From contig NZ_JBBMFC010000008.1 in assembly GCF_040096225.1 (NCBI RefSeq), positions 1 to 64,000 on the forward strand: a DNA stretch of 64,000 bases, given 5' to 3'. Source of the DNA: Hominiventricola aquisgranensis (GTDB lineage Bacteria > Bacillota > Clostridia > Lachnospirales > Lachnospiraceae). The position numbers and the translations under genes were made by a program. The notes beneath the pieces were generated by a model, which worked only from the letters and a program-made list of their open reading frames with translations, did not search any database and had not been told where the DNA came from. Below, piece after piece: positions 24,583 through 33,658 of this stretch (its first letter is position 1; every line of letters begins with the position of its first letter).

Positions 24583-26977
24583 GCTCAAATCCTGCCAGAA
24601 TGCCATATGGACCAAACCGTCGTTTCGATTTATTCCTCTCCCATCCACCCAGCCCGGTCAAAATGTTGTTGATCTCCGTACTGTCCGATCGCTTGAAATA
24701 CTTCGTATCCCCATTCAGGCACTCCGTCCAGATCTCCATCGCACAGACTTTTTCGCGCTGTACAAGCTCCCCTTCACACTTCAGATTCCCGTTCCAGAAC
24801 ATCCTGCGCTCCTGCAGGGACAACTGATCCCAATTCTGGGGGATCTTTTTTTCCAGGAATTCGATGATCAATCCCTCTTTTCCGGAGGATTCCCTATGAG
24901 CGTTCTGCTGCTCCACGGCCAGGGCTTCTACGTCCTTTGACAGATACAGTGGCTCTCCCATCGCCCAATAAGCATATGCCTCCGCCCAGATCTGATCCAC
25001 CTCTTCAGGAAGATCTCTCCATACGGATCTCTGCGCCGGATGTACGCCCACATCCACCGGCCAGAACCGGCGGTTACCCGTCACGTCCTTCAAGAACTCG
25101 CTGTCGTTACTGGTACCGAAGAACACACACCTACGAGGGTATTTCTCCGTCCTACGGCCATAAGCAGCCCTGTAAATATCATTGGTCTTGCTGAGGAACT
25201 GCTTGATCACCTGTGTTTCCTGCTTCGTGAATGCCGACAGCTCACCGATCTCATTGATCCATGTGCCCTGGATCAGCTCCGCTGCCTCCTTGCCCTCGAA
25301 AGTTGTCAGAGAATCCGAGAACCACTCTTTTCCGATTATTGCAAGGAAGGTACTCTTTCCAATTCCCTGCGGTCCCGTGAAGATCGGCATATAATCATAC
25401 TTGACGGCACCGATGACAGCCCTTCCGACTGCAGCACACAGGGATTTCCGCATCACAGCCCTTGTATAGGCTGTATCCTCCGCACCAAGGTACCGGGACA
25501 GAAGCGTATCCACGCGCTTCACACCGTCCCATTTCAGCCCCTGCAGATATTCCTTCACATCATTGATCTTATTCTGTGCACTCACCAGCAGGAGTGCATT
25601 ATCCAGCTTCTCCCGTCCCGTGATCCCGTAGAATGCTTCTATGTACCGATAGAACCCCGCATCGTCTACTTCCGTCCAGCGGCGCTTTTCCTCCCGCTTG
25701 TCCCATGGCAGATGTCCAAGGACCATACCCGCATTGGAGAACTCATCCGTGGCGATCTTGCCCTTCAGAATCGGGTCGTTCTCCAGGATCAGCACCACAT
25801 TGTTGATGGTCTTCTCAAAGCGTCCATTCCCGTCCTTGGTAAGCTGACTGAGCCAGGACAGGTCATACTCTGTGCTATCTCCTGTTGGCTGTTGCACAGG
25901 ATCCCTGAACGCATCCTTCGCTTTCTCGAACCGTTCTTTTGCTACCAGGTCCGATACCGCCTTATCATCCATAGCCAGATGGCTCATGGCCACAAAGGAC
26001 GGCAGCTTGTTCACCGGGGTTCCTTCCTTGGCTTCGTTGTCCCGGTCTCCATATAAGTGCAGCCGGATCAGGTCGAAGGCATTCACAAGCTGGCAGGAGC
26101 ACGGATCTGTCGCATGGTGGGAATAAAGGAACAGATCTCCATCATACACGACAGCTCCTCCAGTCGTGGATCCACCTGTATAGGTGTATCTTCCCGGGAT
26201 CGATGTCTCCTCGTACATGCCTGGGATAAACTTATCCATTGCCTGGGTAATGGAATACGTGCGGCAGAATGCTCCGATCACACCCCTCTTAGCCGTCGGA
26301 TCCTCCTGCCTTGCGACCCGGCGCCTTTCGATGGCATCCTCTACAGGAACTCTCGGCCACTGCGCCACATCCTGCCAGTCTCCGTACATTGCCAGCAGTC
26401 CATCTGCATTGCAGAACGGATGATCAAATACCTCAAACACATATCTGCTGTCACTGCAGCAGCTTGCCCAGTACATCATCCGGGATGCTTCAAAGGTCGT
26501 CGGGTCACAATACTCCATGCCGATCAGGGATGCCAGCTTCCGTGCTGCAGGTTCATATTCATCTGCAATTACCGTCCGGTCCAGGGGTATGATCACACGG
26601 AGCCTGGGTGCGTAGTCCGCATGCTTCCTGGTGCTGTACACGGCAGAAGCACAGCCAAGACCGCCCACACGCTTCAGGATCTCATCCGTCTTTCCCGCAG
26701 GGATATTATCAAGGTCCAGCGTGACCAGGTCACGCCCTTCCACGTTAGCTGCCTTTCTCCTGTTCCCTGCAAGGGTTCCTCCGACAAATCCGCCGACATC
26801 CTTCAGCTCATCCTGCTGTGACTTCGGAAGTGCAAGATACTGCTCCAGGGTCTCGCTACCCCTCTGCGGGGTCTTAAGCTTCTCCACAAATTCAGACCAC
26901 ATCAGCACACACACCGGCCAACTCATAGCTTTCCGGCTTCCTCCCGTACTGATACGGATCTCTCTATTGTTCTGCAT
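24566..26977 (-). CDS. Primase / VapE-type replicative helicase
   Basis: 803 residues. The N-terminal part has an archaeo-eukaryotic primase-like core with LVTLDLDNIPAG (acidic residues 88 and 90) and RLRVIIPLDR. The C-terminal VapE family helicase has Walker A GPQGIGKST (535-543), then WINEIGELSAF, RRCVFFGTSN and TGNRRFWPV. It primes and unwinds phage DNA, next to the phage DNA polymerase. The final codons run into the GGCAAC cluster. Confidence 0.85.
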   Translation of the reverse strand: MQNNREIRISTGGSRKAMSWPVCVLMWSEFVEKLKTPQRGSETLEQYLALPKSQQDELKDVGGFVGGTLAGNRRKAANVEGRDLVTLDLDNIPAGKTDEILKRVGGLGCASAVYSTRKHADYAPRLRVIIPLDRTVIADEYEPAARKLASLIGMEYCDPTTFEASRMMYWASCCSDSRYVFEVFDHPFCNADGLLAMYGDWQDVAQWPRVPVEDAIERRRVARQEDPTAKRGVIGAFCRTYSITQAMDKFIPGMYEETSIPGRYTYTGGSTTGGAVVYDGDLFLYSHHATDPCSCQLVNAFDLIRLHLYGDRDNEAKEGTPVNKLPSFVAMSHLAMDDKAVSDLVAKERFEKAKDAFRDPVQQPTGDSTEYDLSWLSQLTKDGNGRFEKTINNVVLILENDPILKGKIATDEFSNAGMVLGHLPWDKREEKRRWTEVDDAGFYRYIEAFYGITGREKLDNALLLVSAQNKINDVKEYLQGLKWDGVKRVDTLLSRYLGAEDTAYTRAVMRKSLCAAVGRAVIGAVKYDYMPIFTGPQGIGKSTFLAIIGKEWFSDSLTTFEGKEAAELIQGTWINEIGELSAFTKQETQVIKQFLSKTNDIYRAAYGRRTEKYPRRCVFFGTSNDSEFLKDVTGNRRFWPVDVGVHPAQRSVWRDLPEEVDQIWAEAYAYWAMGEPLYLSKDVEALAVEQQNAHRESSGKEGLIIEFLEKKIPQNWDQLSLQERRMFWNGNLKCEGELVQREKVCAMEIWTECLNGDTKYFKRSDSTEINNILTGLGGWERNKSKRRFGPYGILAGFERCQKV

Positions 26978-26989
26978 ACTGCCTTCCTC

Positions 26990-28960
26990 CTAGTCCTTCA
27001 TATAATAGCTGCCTTCAAATCCTGCACCTTTCAGGATCAGCCCTGGTGCCCAAGAGATCGGTTCCGCCATCAGGTCACAGATCTCATCCACGGTCGTCTC
27101 TATCGGGGCATCGATGATCACCTCATCATGCACATGGAACACTACCTGCAGCCCCTTGTGGTCGATCCTTGATAATGTAACAGCCAGGCAGTCTCTGGCG
27201 ATTGCCTGGACGATATTCTCCGTCATCTTTCCACCGTATGTGGACTCCACGCCCCACTTCTTCGTCTGCTGGCCGACTGCATAGTAATGCAGCGCCATCT
27301 TTCCAAACTGGTTCTCGTTCAGAAATGGCTTCGGATAGTAAAGCTTCCGACCACTCGGCAGTGTCACCGTCAGGAACACCTGTCCGTAAAGCAGATCTCC
27401 TTCAACACTGAATATCAGCCCGCGGATGCCCTGTGGTTGCGCCGTCTGCATGGCAGTCACCGCTGCATTCTCCACGGAGTACCAAAGATCCCTGATCCGT
27501 GGATTGGCACTGCGCCATCTCTGCACGATGTCCGGGAGCTCTTCCTCTGTCAGTCCCATGTTTAGTGCTCCCATGGCGATCAGAGCGGAAGTGCCACCCT
27601 GATATCCAAGGGCAAGGGTCGCGACCTTGCCTTTCTGCCGGAGTGCATACTCCGGATTCCCTTTTTTGATCTTCTCAACCGGTACTCCGAACATCTGGGA
27701 GGCTGTTGCCTCGTAGATCTTCCCGTGCGTGGCAAATACTTCATTCACCCACTGCTCACCCGCCAGCCAGGCGATCACACGCGCCTCGATGGCAGAGAAA
27801 TCCGCTACCACAAACTTGTGTCCTTCTGATGGGATGAACGCAGTACGTATGAGCTGCGACAAGGTGTCCGGTACATTGCCATACAGCAGCCTCAGCCCTT
27901 CATAGTTTTTCTTTTTTACGACCTCCCTGGCATTGTCCAGGGTCTTCAGATAATTACGTAGAAGGTTCTGCATCTGCACCATGCGTCCCGCCCATCTGCC
28001 GGTCCGGTTAGCCCCATAATACTGGGTAAGCCCTCTGACACGCTCATCCGAGCATTTTGCCGTGTCCATTGCCACATACTTCTTGATCGATGTCTTTCCC
28101 AGCTGCTGACGTATCTCCAGGACCCTCCGTACTGTCTCTGGCAGCTCCCCTGCCAGCAGATCTGATACAGTGGCTTTCTGCAGATTATCTGCAGATGTCC
28201 CATTGTCCTGGAGCCACGTCAAAAGCTGTGCTGCACTATTGGGGTTTTCAAGGCCAGTCAAAGCGATGGCTTCTTCCGTCAGACGCCCGGTACTGATCTG
28301 ATCGATATACAAAGCGCCATCGATCAAAGCGGAATCCACCTTCACACCATAAGCATTCATCTGAACACAGAGCCGCCACTGATACTCCTCTGCTTCCGGC
28401 ATCGGGAACTGATCCAGACGCCGCAGGATCTCCTGCTCTGTCACCACATCCTGCTTGCAGTATTCCTTGAACAGATCCCACTTGTCCTCATCATGCTTCG
28501 GAAGGTTCCATGTCCGTCCGCCATTAGTCCTGGTCGGCTTACACGGCACACAGAAGTATCTGATCAGGGCTTTGCCGACTGCCATCTTCTGCTTATCCTG
28601 CGGAAGCCCGATCGCCTTGCCGACAGCATCCAGTCCTGCAGGATACCCACAGTACAGCCCATGCGCCATGGTACATCTCCACTGATCCAGCCCTGTCGTA
28701 TATCCTGCCTGGTTCAGGCAGTACCACTCGAATGCAGCATTGTAAGCATGCTTGACCACAACTTTATCATTTAAGGCAGTTATGATCGCATCCGGGATCT
28801 GTTCCCCACAGGCCAGATCCACGATCTGTACTGGTGCGCCGTCCGCACTATAGGCAAACAGAAGGACTTCAAAATCCCCAGACTGTGCATATTTGTACAG
28901 CCCTGCCTTCCCAATATCGATACTGCTCTTAGTCTCAATATCAATGCTGATGTGCTTCAT
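26990..28960 (-). CDS. Phage DNA polymerase, family A
   Basis: 656 residues. 3'-5' exonuclease start MKHISIDIETKSS (D7, E9) and CKQDVVTEQEIL. Polymerase motif A VVADFSAIEARVIAW (near 387), motif B around ALRQKGKVATLALGYQGG, motif C HVHDEVI (near 611). Replicates phage DNA. Located between ssDNA-binding protein and primase genes. Confidence 0.95.
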   Translation of the reverse strand: MKHISIDIETKSSIDIGKAGLYKYAQSGDFEVLLFAYSADGAPVQIVDLACGEQIPDAIITALNDKVVVKHAYNAAFEWYCLNQAGYTTGLDQWRCTMAHGLYCGYPAGLDAVGKAIGLPQDKQKMAVGKALIRYFCVPCKPTRTNGGRTWNLPKHDEDKWDLFKEYCKQDVVTEQEILRRLDQFPMPEAEEYQWRLCVQMNAYGVKVDSALIDGALYIDQISTGRLTEEAIALTGLENPNSAAQLLTWLQDNGTSADNLQKATVSDLLAGELPETVRRVLEIRQQLGKTSIKKYVAMDTAKCSDERVRGLTQYYGANRTGRWAGRMVQMQNLLRNYLKTLDNAREVVKKKNYEGLRLLYGNVPDTLSQLIRTAFIPSEGHKFVVADFSAIEARVIAWLAGEQWVNEVFATHGKIYEATASQMFGVPVEKIKKGNPEYALRQKGKVATLALGYQGGTSALIAMGALNMGLTEEELPDIVQRWRSANPRIRDLWYSVENAAVTAMQTAQPQGIRGLIFSVEGDLLYGQVFLTVTLPSGRKLYYPKPFLNENQFGKMALHYYAVGQQTKKWGVESTYGGKMTENIVQAIARDCLAVTLSRIDHKGLQVVFHVHDEVIIDAPIETTVDEICDLMAEPISWAPGLILKGAGFEGSYYMKD

Positions 28961-28985
28961 CGTTCTTTCCCCTCTCTGCGGTTAA

Positions 28986-29003
28986 AGGAGCCCGAAGGCT
29001 CCT
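28986..29003 (-). terminator. UUCG-capped hairpin between SSB and polymerase genes
   Basis: AGGAGCC-TTCG-GGCTCCT then TTTAAC on the minus strand; possible partial terminator or mRNA processing/stability site. Confidence 0.45.
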
Positions 29004-29017
29004 CCCGTCTCTTCTTC

Positions 29018-29650
29018 CTAATACGGTATTCCCGTGATCGGATTGATCTGCGGCTGACTGTACGTTGGCTGCTGACCATATCCCGCCATCTGACTCTGTA
29101 CCGGCTGCGGTGCTCCGAAGACCTGAGCCGCAGTCGGCATGCTTCCGCCAAGTGCTTCCCCGTCTCTGAGCTTCTGCACCGGACCGAGTCCACAACCAAC
29201 ACCTTTCTTTCCACCGAACGTATATGGGAAGAAGGTCATATTTACACGACCATACATGCCGCTGTATACTTCTGACTGGTTAATAATTGGATTACCTGCT
29301 TTATCTACTACTTCGGGGGGATAATCCTGCTTAGTACTGGCTGTAAGCACCCAGTGTCCTTTACACTCCGGACCGTATGCCATTCCATCGGAAGGTCTGA
29401 CTCCGTCCCCGTCATACACCGGCGTCGGCACGATCGGCGGACACACACCGTTCCACTTTCCGGAAATGCCTTTCTGCTTGGCGGCCTCGATCGCAGCATT
29501 GATCCGTCCCATGGTGTCAGTGTCAGTCTTCGGAACCAAGATCGTCACCTGATACTTTTCTTCCTGTCCCGCCTGGTACGCATACGGCTTAAACAGATGC
29601 ACATAGCTCATTCTCACTTCCCCAGTCGTTACGCTTGTTACTTCATTCAT
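29018..29650 (-). CDS. DUF2815 phage ssDNA-binding protein
   Basis: 210 residues: VTTGEVRMSYVHLFKPYAYQAGQEEKYQVTILVPK (OB-fold start), KGHWVLTASTKQDYPPEVVD, VNMTFFPYTFGGKKGVGCGLG, then a Gln/Pro/Gly-rich tail. DUF2815 proteins act as phage single-strand binding proteins. Overlaps the DUF2800 nuclease gene by 8 nt. Confidence 0.85.
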   Translation of the reverse strand: MNEVTSVTTGEVRMSYVHLFKPYAYQAGQEEKYQVTILVPKTDTDTMGRINAAIEAAKQKGISGKWNGVCPPIVPTPVYDGDGVRPSDGMAYGPECKGHWVLTASTKQDYPPEVVDKAGNPIINQSEVYSGMYGRVNMTFFPYTFGGKKGVGCGLGPVQKLRDGEALGGSMPTAAQVFGAPQPVQSQMAGYGQQPTYSQPQINPITGIPY

Positions 29651-30842
29651 TATTCGTTTCCTCCTTGAATACTTCTTTTGCTGTTACTTTATTGGTAATG
29701 GCTTCCCGCTTATCGGATGTCTTTACAAGAGTGGGCTTTCCGGGACTCTTGATCACATAATCACCTACACTTGCTGCAAATGCTTTCTTGCCCATCAGTT
29801 CCTCAACCTTTGCCAGGCTGAGCGGGCTCTTCACATACAGCATGGTCTCATCGATACCTGCATCTTTGACCACCTCGAATGCCTTGTCCTGATCCGTCCA
29901 GGAGCGTGTGCCCCTGCCTTCCACAGCTTTCCAACCTGGGACATCCTTCCCAGCCAGACACTCCTTCAGAGCGAGTTCTTTCAGATCACTGAGCCACTTC
30001 TCTACATCGGCTCCTTTTTCCAGGTACTCACCCATCTCGGCATTCGTGATCAGAGGTGGCTTCTTCCCGACTGCAAATGCCAGCTCCACGTTCCTGTCGG
30101 CACGTGCCCTGCAGCGTCCCTTTGCCCTGCAGAATCTGCAGGTGTTCTCTCCCGGCCGGAAATCCCCTTCTCCCTTGATTGCCAACTCTGCTTTCTTCTG
30201 GACATACTTGCCAAACTCCAGAAGTTCTTCCAGACTGCAGTCCCAGCTTGAGAAGTTATTTATCCTCGGCTGGACAATATGAAGATGGATTCTCTCAATC
30301 CGATACAAAAACTTATAGGTTTCATATGCCCCTAACGCATACAGCGACAACTGTGGGTTTCCTTCTGCGGAAACCTCAACACCTTTGCCATACTTGAAGT
30401 CAATGACATGAAGTTGTCCGTTTCCGATCAGGATGCAGTCTGCGGTTCCACTTGCCGGATCTGTATCCGGAAGACTCGGTATCCAGGCACTTAAATCCAC
30501 CCTCTTTTCGATGATTACTGTTGGAAGAGACGGGGCGCTCAACGCCAGATTCTTCACATAGTCCAGATAGTCCTCTGTATGCCCCAGCATCTCATCCTTC
30601 CACAACGGATCTTTCTTCAGCTTGTTCACAGCCCTGGTGAACTTGGTCTTTCCAAAGTCTACAGTATTGACATAGTTTCTAAGCTTCATCTCTGCTAACT
30701 CATGGGCCAGAGTCCCTTCCATTGCCGCTTCCGATCCTGTATCTGGGAACTGCTGCTCAAGCAGGGCACTCGGCGTGCAGTAAAGCCACCGATGTGCTCC
30801 GGACGGACTTAAGATCGAATGCTTTCTCTCGGCATGTCCCAT
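29643..30842 (-). CDS. DUF2800 RecB/Cas4-like nuclease
   Basis: 399 residues. PD-(D/E)xK nuclease core: EGTLAHELAE, then GTADCILIGNGQLHVIDFKYGKGV (D and the DxK pair), QLSLYALGAY, and a C-terminal four-cysteine cluster CRFCRAKGRCRARA for an Fe-S or zinc site, as in Cas4/RecB-like exonucleases. Probably feeds phage recombination or replication together with the neighbouring SSB. Confidence 0.85.
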   Translation of the reverse strand: MGHAERKHSILSPSGAHRWLYCTPSALLEQQFPDTGSEAAMEGTLAHELAEMKLRNYVNTVDFGKTKFTRAVNKLKKDPLWKDEMLGHTEDYLDYVKNLALSAPSLPTVIIEKRVDLSAWIPSLPDTDPASGTADCILIGNGQLHVIDFKYGKGVEVSAEGNPQLSLYALGAYETYKFLYRIERIHLHIVQPRINNFSSWDCSLEELLEFGKYVQKKAELAIKGEGDFRPGENTCRFCRAKGRCRARADRNVELAFAVGKKPPLITNAEMGEYLEKGADVEKWLSDLKELALKECLAGKDVPGWKAVEGRGTRSWTDQDKAFEVVKDAGIDETMLYVKSPLSLAKVEELMGKKAFAASVGDYVIKSPGKPTLVKTSDKREAITNKVTAKEVFKEETNNE

Positions 30843-31312
30843 CAGATCTGAGCCCCCATTCCTCTTAAGGCAGTCGCAAATGCCCCGAACTGCTCCGGCT
30901 TCAATTCCGGGATTGCGTTGACGCCAAACTGCTGCAGCAGTCCGATCAGCTCCTGCTGTCTGCCAGAATCCATAAGGGCAAATGCGGCTCTTGCCAGATC
31001 ATCCGGCGTGTATGTAACGGATGTGGTCGGTACTGTAGCCTGTGTCGGAGCAACCGGTGTTATAGACTGAGCAGGTGCAGTTGGCACTGCAGGCTGTGTC
31101 GGAATGACTGGATCCGTAGGTTGAACGGACGTCATAGGCGTAGTTGGCTGGGTCGGTGCCACTGGTGCTGCAGGCTGTGTCGGCACCACCGGGGCCTGCT
31201 GCATAGCTGGCTGTCTCTGAGGCTGCATTGCCTTCTCACCTTCCACCTGTCCTAAAAGCTGTCTTGCAAAGGACAGCATGTCCTGAAAATCTTTGAAATC
31301 TACATGAATCAT
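30842..31312 (-). CDS. Pro/Thr/Gln-rich early phage protein
   Basis: 156 residues. A helix at the start (DFKDFQDMLSFARQLLGQVEGEK), a degenerate PTQP/PVAPTQ repeat linker (about 38-96) and a folded C-terminal part (DDLARAAFALMDSGRQQELIGLLQQFGVNAIPEL). Likely an accessory to the DUF2800/SSB pair, since it is coupled by a 1-nt overlap. Unknown function. Confidence 0.6.
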   Translation of the reverse strand: MIHVDFKDFQDMLSFARQLLGQVEGEKAMQPQRQPAMQQAPVVPTQPAAPVAPTQPTTPMTSVQPTDPVIPTQPAVPTAPAQSITPVAPTQATVPTTSVTYTPDDLARAAFALMDSGRQQELIGLLQQFGVNAIPELKPEQFGAFATALRGMGAQI

Positions 31313-31325
31313 TTATTTTTCCTCC

Positions 31326-31484
31326 TTATTTTGAAATCACTCTTCTCTGGCCGGACTTCCGGCTCAGGATCACCATCGATACCGATCCGTCATCCAGGAC
31401 CATCCAGTTATCTGGTAATAGCCCAGCTCTACTGATTGCCTTCTTCTGTGCCAGTGTCGGTCTTTCCGGTCTCAGTTTTCCCAT
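31326..31484 (-). CDS. Small conserved phage protein (DUF6906-like)
   Basis: 52 residues from ATG 31484 with AAGGAG 6 nt upstream: MGKLRPERPTLAQKKAISRAGL then a short beta hairpin ending SGQRRVISK. I recognise the pattern from Clostridial phages; the family name is tentative. It overlaps the upstream gene's 3' end. Confidence 0.55.
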   Translation of the reverse strand: MGKLRPERPTLAQKKAISRAGLLPDNWMVLDDGSVSMVILSRKSGQRRVISK

Positions 31485-31831
31485 TCTCCGCTCCTTTCCG
31501 CCTCTTTGACAGACCCACATAAATCGTTCCAACTGTCGCGCCCATCTCATCTGCGATCTGCTCGGCACTCCAGCCAGCCTTGTCCAGGGCTGCTATCTTT
31601 CCCCAGTCCAGTTTCTTCCTGGCAGAGGTTTTACCCCCCCCCCGCCTCTTTCGGCGGTTCCGGAGCATCGGTGCCCCTGCAGATCTCTGGCTCCTCGATT
31701 GCAAGCTCAAGCTTTAGCAGATCCCGCAGCAGCACTGCACTGTCCAGCGATACCGGACGGATAATATAGACATCTTTACCATCCTCGATGGCATCCAGCG
31801 CTGCCTCTCTGTTGATCATCTTCAAGTTCAT
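31429..31831 (-). pseudogene. Gene split by a G10 homopolymer (phase-variable or frameshifted)
   Basis: The first frame (ATG 31831, GAGG upstream) encodes MNLKMINREAALDAIEDG to APEPPKEAGGG and stops at 31631, right after ten G on the minus strand (31634-31643). Removing one G joins it to the downstream frame GKTSARKKLDWGKIAALDKAGWSAEQIADEMGATVGTIY (helix-turn-helix). The second frame has no proper start. The intact product would be about 133 residues. It may be a true slippage site or a base-count error. Confidence 0.6.
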
Positions 31832-31841
31832 TTCCCATACC

Positions 31842-32330
31842 TCACTTCCCATGTAATCTTTCCAGCTCAGCAGCCCGCTCCAGAATCTCGTTGGCATAGC
31901 TGCTGATCACACCATTTTCATATGCCCGGATCCCGAGCTTGTCTGAGTACCCGGCGTTATAAAACATAAGTGCTGCTGCCGGATCCTCGTATCGTTCTGC
32001 CAGATCTTCCAAGATACTGACCCCGACCCTGATATTGTCGTATGGATCCATCAGATCCAGACAGTTAAGCTCCTGGGCTCTCCGCCAGTGGATGATCTGA
32101 TCCACCTGCATGAGACCTACACAGTCACCATTGACTGCAGTCGGATCCCATCCAGATTCCCGCTCAATTACAGCCTCCACCAGCTCCGGGCAGATCTTGG
32201 AATCCAGGCAGATCAGTTCAATATATTCTGTCCAGTCATCCTGCCGGCTGTGCTCGGCCTGTACGATCAACGCCAGACCGAAGCACCACATCAGTAAAAT
32301 TAAAACAATAGTTCCTACCACTCTTCGCAT
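31842..32330 (-). CDS. Lytic transglycosylase (SLT fold), membrane-anchored
   Basis: 162 residues. An N-terminal membrane anchor/signal (VVGTIVLILLMWCFGLALIV) is followed by a transglycosylase SLT domain: AVIERESGWDPTAVN (catalytic Glu in RES), GLMQV, NIRVGVSILEDL and ALMFYNAGY. Cuts peptidoglycan glycan strands. Unusual in the early block rather than with the lysis or tail genes; may aid early envelope remodelling. Confidence 0.85.
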   Translation of the reverse strand: MRRVVGTIVLILLMWCFGLALIVQAEHSRQDDWTEYIELICLDSKICPELVEAVIERESGWDPTAVNGDCVGLMQVDQIIHWRRAQELNCLDLMDPYDNIRVGVSILEDLAERYEDPAAALMFYNAGYSDKLGIRAYENGVISSYANEILERAAELERLHGK

Positions 32331-32494
32331 TCGTCCTCCTGTTCATCATCCTCTAAAGTTGCCAGTTCCACTACAAAGAGGATAAGCAGAAGCAGTCCGG
32401 GTACCGCCTGCCACAGCTGCGCATCAATCCCGGACAGGTAGCACAGCGATGCTATAAATGTGATAAATTCTGTTAATCTCTTAAGCACTTTCAT
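32315..32494 (-). CDS. Small membrane protein
   Basis: 59 residues from ATG 32494: two hydrophobic stretches (FITFIASLCYLSGI, AVPGLLLLILFVVELATL) and an acidic tail EDDEQEDECEEW. Overlaps both neighbours. Unknown; could anchor phage functions at the membrane. Confidence 0.5.
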   Translation of the reverse strand: MKVLKRLTEFITFIASLCYLSGIDAQLWQAVPGLLLLILFVVELATLEDDEQEDECEEW

Positions 32495-32642
32495 CCTTTT
32501 TTCTCTTTTCTTCCTCCAGAAGCAAGCCCTGATACAGGGTGTTGGACACACGCTGCATGATCTTCGCCCGCTCTTCCGGCGGAACACAGCACGAATCATC
32601 CATGATAATGTGGGTGTGGCCGATCATAAATTCTTTCTGCAT
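32481..32642 (-). CDS. 53-residue early phage protein
   Basis: ATG 32642 has AAGGAG 6 nt upstream; stop at 32481. Sequence starts MQKEFMIGHTHIIMDDSCCV, then PPEERAKIMQRVSNTLYQ and a basic end. Similar short proteins precede lytic genes in Lachnospiraceae phages, but the role is not known. It is the first gene of the early operon. Confidence 0.6.
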   Translation of the reverse strand: MQKEFMIGHTHIIMDDSCCVPPEERAKIMQRVSNTLYQGLLLEEEKRKKDESA

Positions 32643-32714
32643 AAGCCTCTCCTTTCATGTGACCTGTTGACTTGTTACATCATATGTAAAACCGGTTGTA
32701 CATCTTTCTTAGTG

Positions 32715-32755
32715 GCGGGATTGGACGCTCCATACCCCTATGAAACCAATCCCGC
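32715..32755. promoter_or_regulatory. 10-bp inverted repeat downstream of the tRNA
   Basis: GCGGGATTGG (32715-32724) and CCAATCCCGC (32746-32755), perfect, 21-nt loop, no U tail. Lies between the tRNA and the first early gene. Could be a processing element, an operator, or a structured leader. Confidence 0.45.
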
Positions 32756-32820
32756 GACTGCTGCAGCTAAATATTCGAATGATGATTTCTCTTATACGGG
32801 CATCTGCAGCTATACCCTAG

Positions 32821-32893
32821 TGGACCTGCCGGGATTCGAACCCGGGACACCCTGATTAAGAGTCAGGTGCTCTACCTACTGAACTACAGATCC
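32821..32893 (-). tRNA. tRNA-Lys (anticodon CTT), phage-encoded
   Basis: 73 nt fold into a complete cloverleaf: acceptor GGATCTG/CAGGTCC (one G-U), D stem GTTC/GAGC, anticodon stem CCTGA/TCAGG with loop CTCTTAA (anticodon CTT), T arm CCGGG-TTCGAAT-CCCGG, discriminator A. No CCA is encoded. It lies inside the phage between the early operon and the immunity region, so it is likely a phage tRNA. Confidence 0.92.
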
Positions 32894-32996
32894 TTGCGGC
32901 ACCTTGGTAGATGCCATTTGCTTCTGTTATTTAGTTGTGCTATCCTCTCCTTACAGGCTCCCGCCAGAGCCGAGTACAAAAGAAAGGAGCTCAATC

Positions 32997-33230
32997 ATGT
33001 CAGTTGTTGACCCAACCTTCAAGGAATGGATCCGTGCATTTGTTGAAACAGACACGAATCTTGGTGACCTTGCAAAAGATATACTCAAAGATCCGAATTT
33101 TCCGAATTCATCGGACAAGGACACTCTTGTAAGCTATCTTCACCGCCGTCATGCTGATCCGTGTGCTGTCCGGACACTTTCGGCTGCCGTGGATCTGTAT
33201 GAAGCTGCTGACGGCGCGCATATCGTCTAG
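32997..33230 (+). CDS. YozE SAM-like fold protein
   Basis: 77 residues from ATG 32997, AAAGGAG 7 nt upstream. Pattern FKEWIRAFVETDTNLGDLAKDILKDPNFPNSSDKDTLVSYLHRRHADP is the YozE_SAM_like domain, a small helical fold of unknown function. It faces the opposite direction to the early genes and its 3' end overlaps the end of the convergent gene at 33085-33417. Confidence 0.75.
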   Translation: MSVVDPTFKEWIRAFVETDTNLGDLAKDILKDPNFPNSSDKDTLVSYLHRRHADPCAVRTLSAAVDLYEAADGAHIV

Positions 33231-33417
33231 TATATGGCAACCGTACATACTCAGGCTCAGCACCAACTGAGCGAACCTCAACATCCAGTTTTATAGTGAG
33301 CTCTGCGGGACCTTCTGCAGAGCTTTTTAACTCAAATCCCTTCACGTTCCGGATCTCCCGGTTATCCAAAAGAATCCTTCCATCAGGCATGATCTTCAAA
33401 TTCTGAAATGCTTCCAT
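33085..33417 (-). CDS. Small phage protein with run-on C-terminus
   Basis: ATG 33417 follows GGAGGAGAG. The first about 60 residues (MEAFQNLKIMPDGRILLDNREIRNVKGFELKSSAEGPAELTIKLDVEV) resemble a small beta protein common in Clostridial phages. The rest, basic and Gln-rich, overlaps the convergent YozE gene by 146 bp and is probably a run-on after loss of the ancestral stop. Confidence 0.5.
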   Translation of the reverse strand: MEAFQNLKIMPDGRILLDNREIRNVKGFELKSSAEGPAELTIKLDVEVRSVGAEPEYVRLPYTRRYARRQQLHTDPRQPKVSGQHTDQHDGGEDSLQECPCPMNSENSDL

Positions 33418-33431
33418 TTTTCTCTCTCCTC

Positions 33432-33641
33432 CTACTCCTTCTGCTCCTCTGTAGCGAAAAGATAATCCACCGTACATTCCGGATTTACTGCATTTTTAAT
33501 TTCTATACACTCCGATAATGTTAAGGGGGCTTTTCCATTCAACTTTAATGACAACGTCGTCGCTGTTTTTCCAATTTTCTCTGCAAGCATGGCTCTTGTA
33601 ATTTTTCGTCTCGCCATTTCTGCATCCAAATTGTGGTACAT
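33432..33641 (-). CDS. Cro-like XRE repressor
   Basis: 69 residues from ATG 33641 (AAAGGAAG at 9 nt). Helix-turn-helix ARRKITRAMLAEKIGKTATTLSLKLNGKAPLTLSECIEIKNAV. Divergent from the CI-like gene across an operator region, as Cro is in lambdoid switches. First gene of the short leftward transcript. Confidence 0.75.
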   Translation of the reverse strand: MYHNLDAEMARRKITRAMLAEKIGKTATTLSLKLNGKAPLTLSECIEIKNAVNPECTVDYLFATEEQKE

Positions 33642-33658
33642 TATTTTCACTTCCTTTC

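Noticed and set aside
32821..32893. tRNA-Lys as the prophage attachment site
   Set aside because: It lies well inside the phage, the integrase is a serine type, and the right junction is in cotJC.
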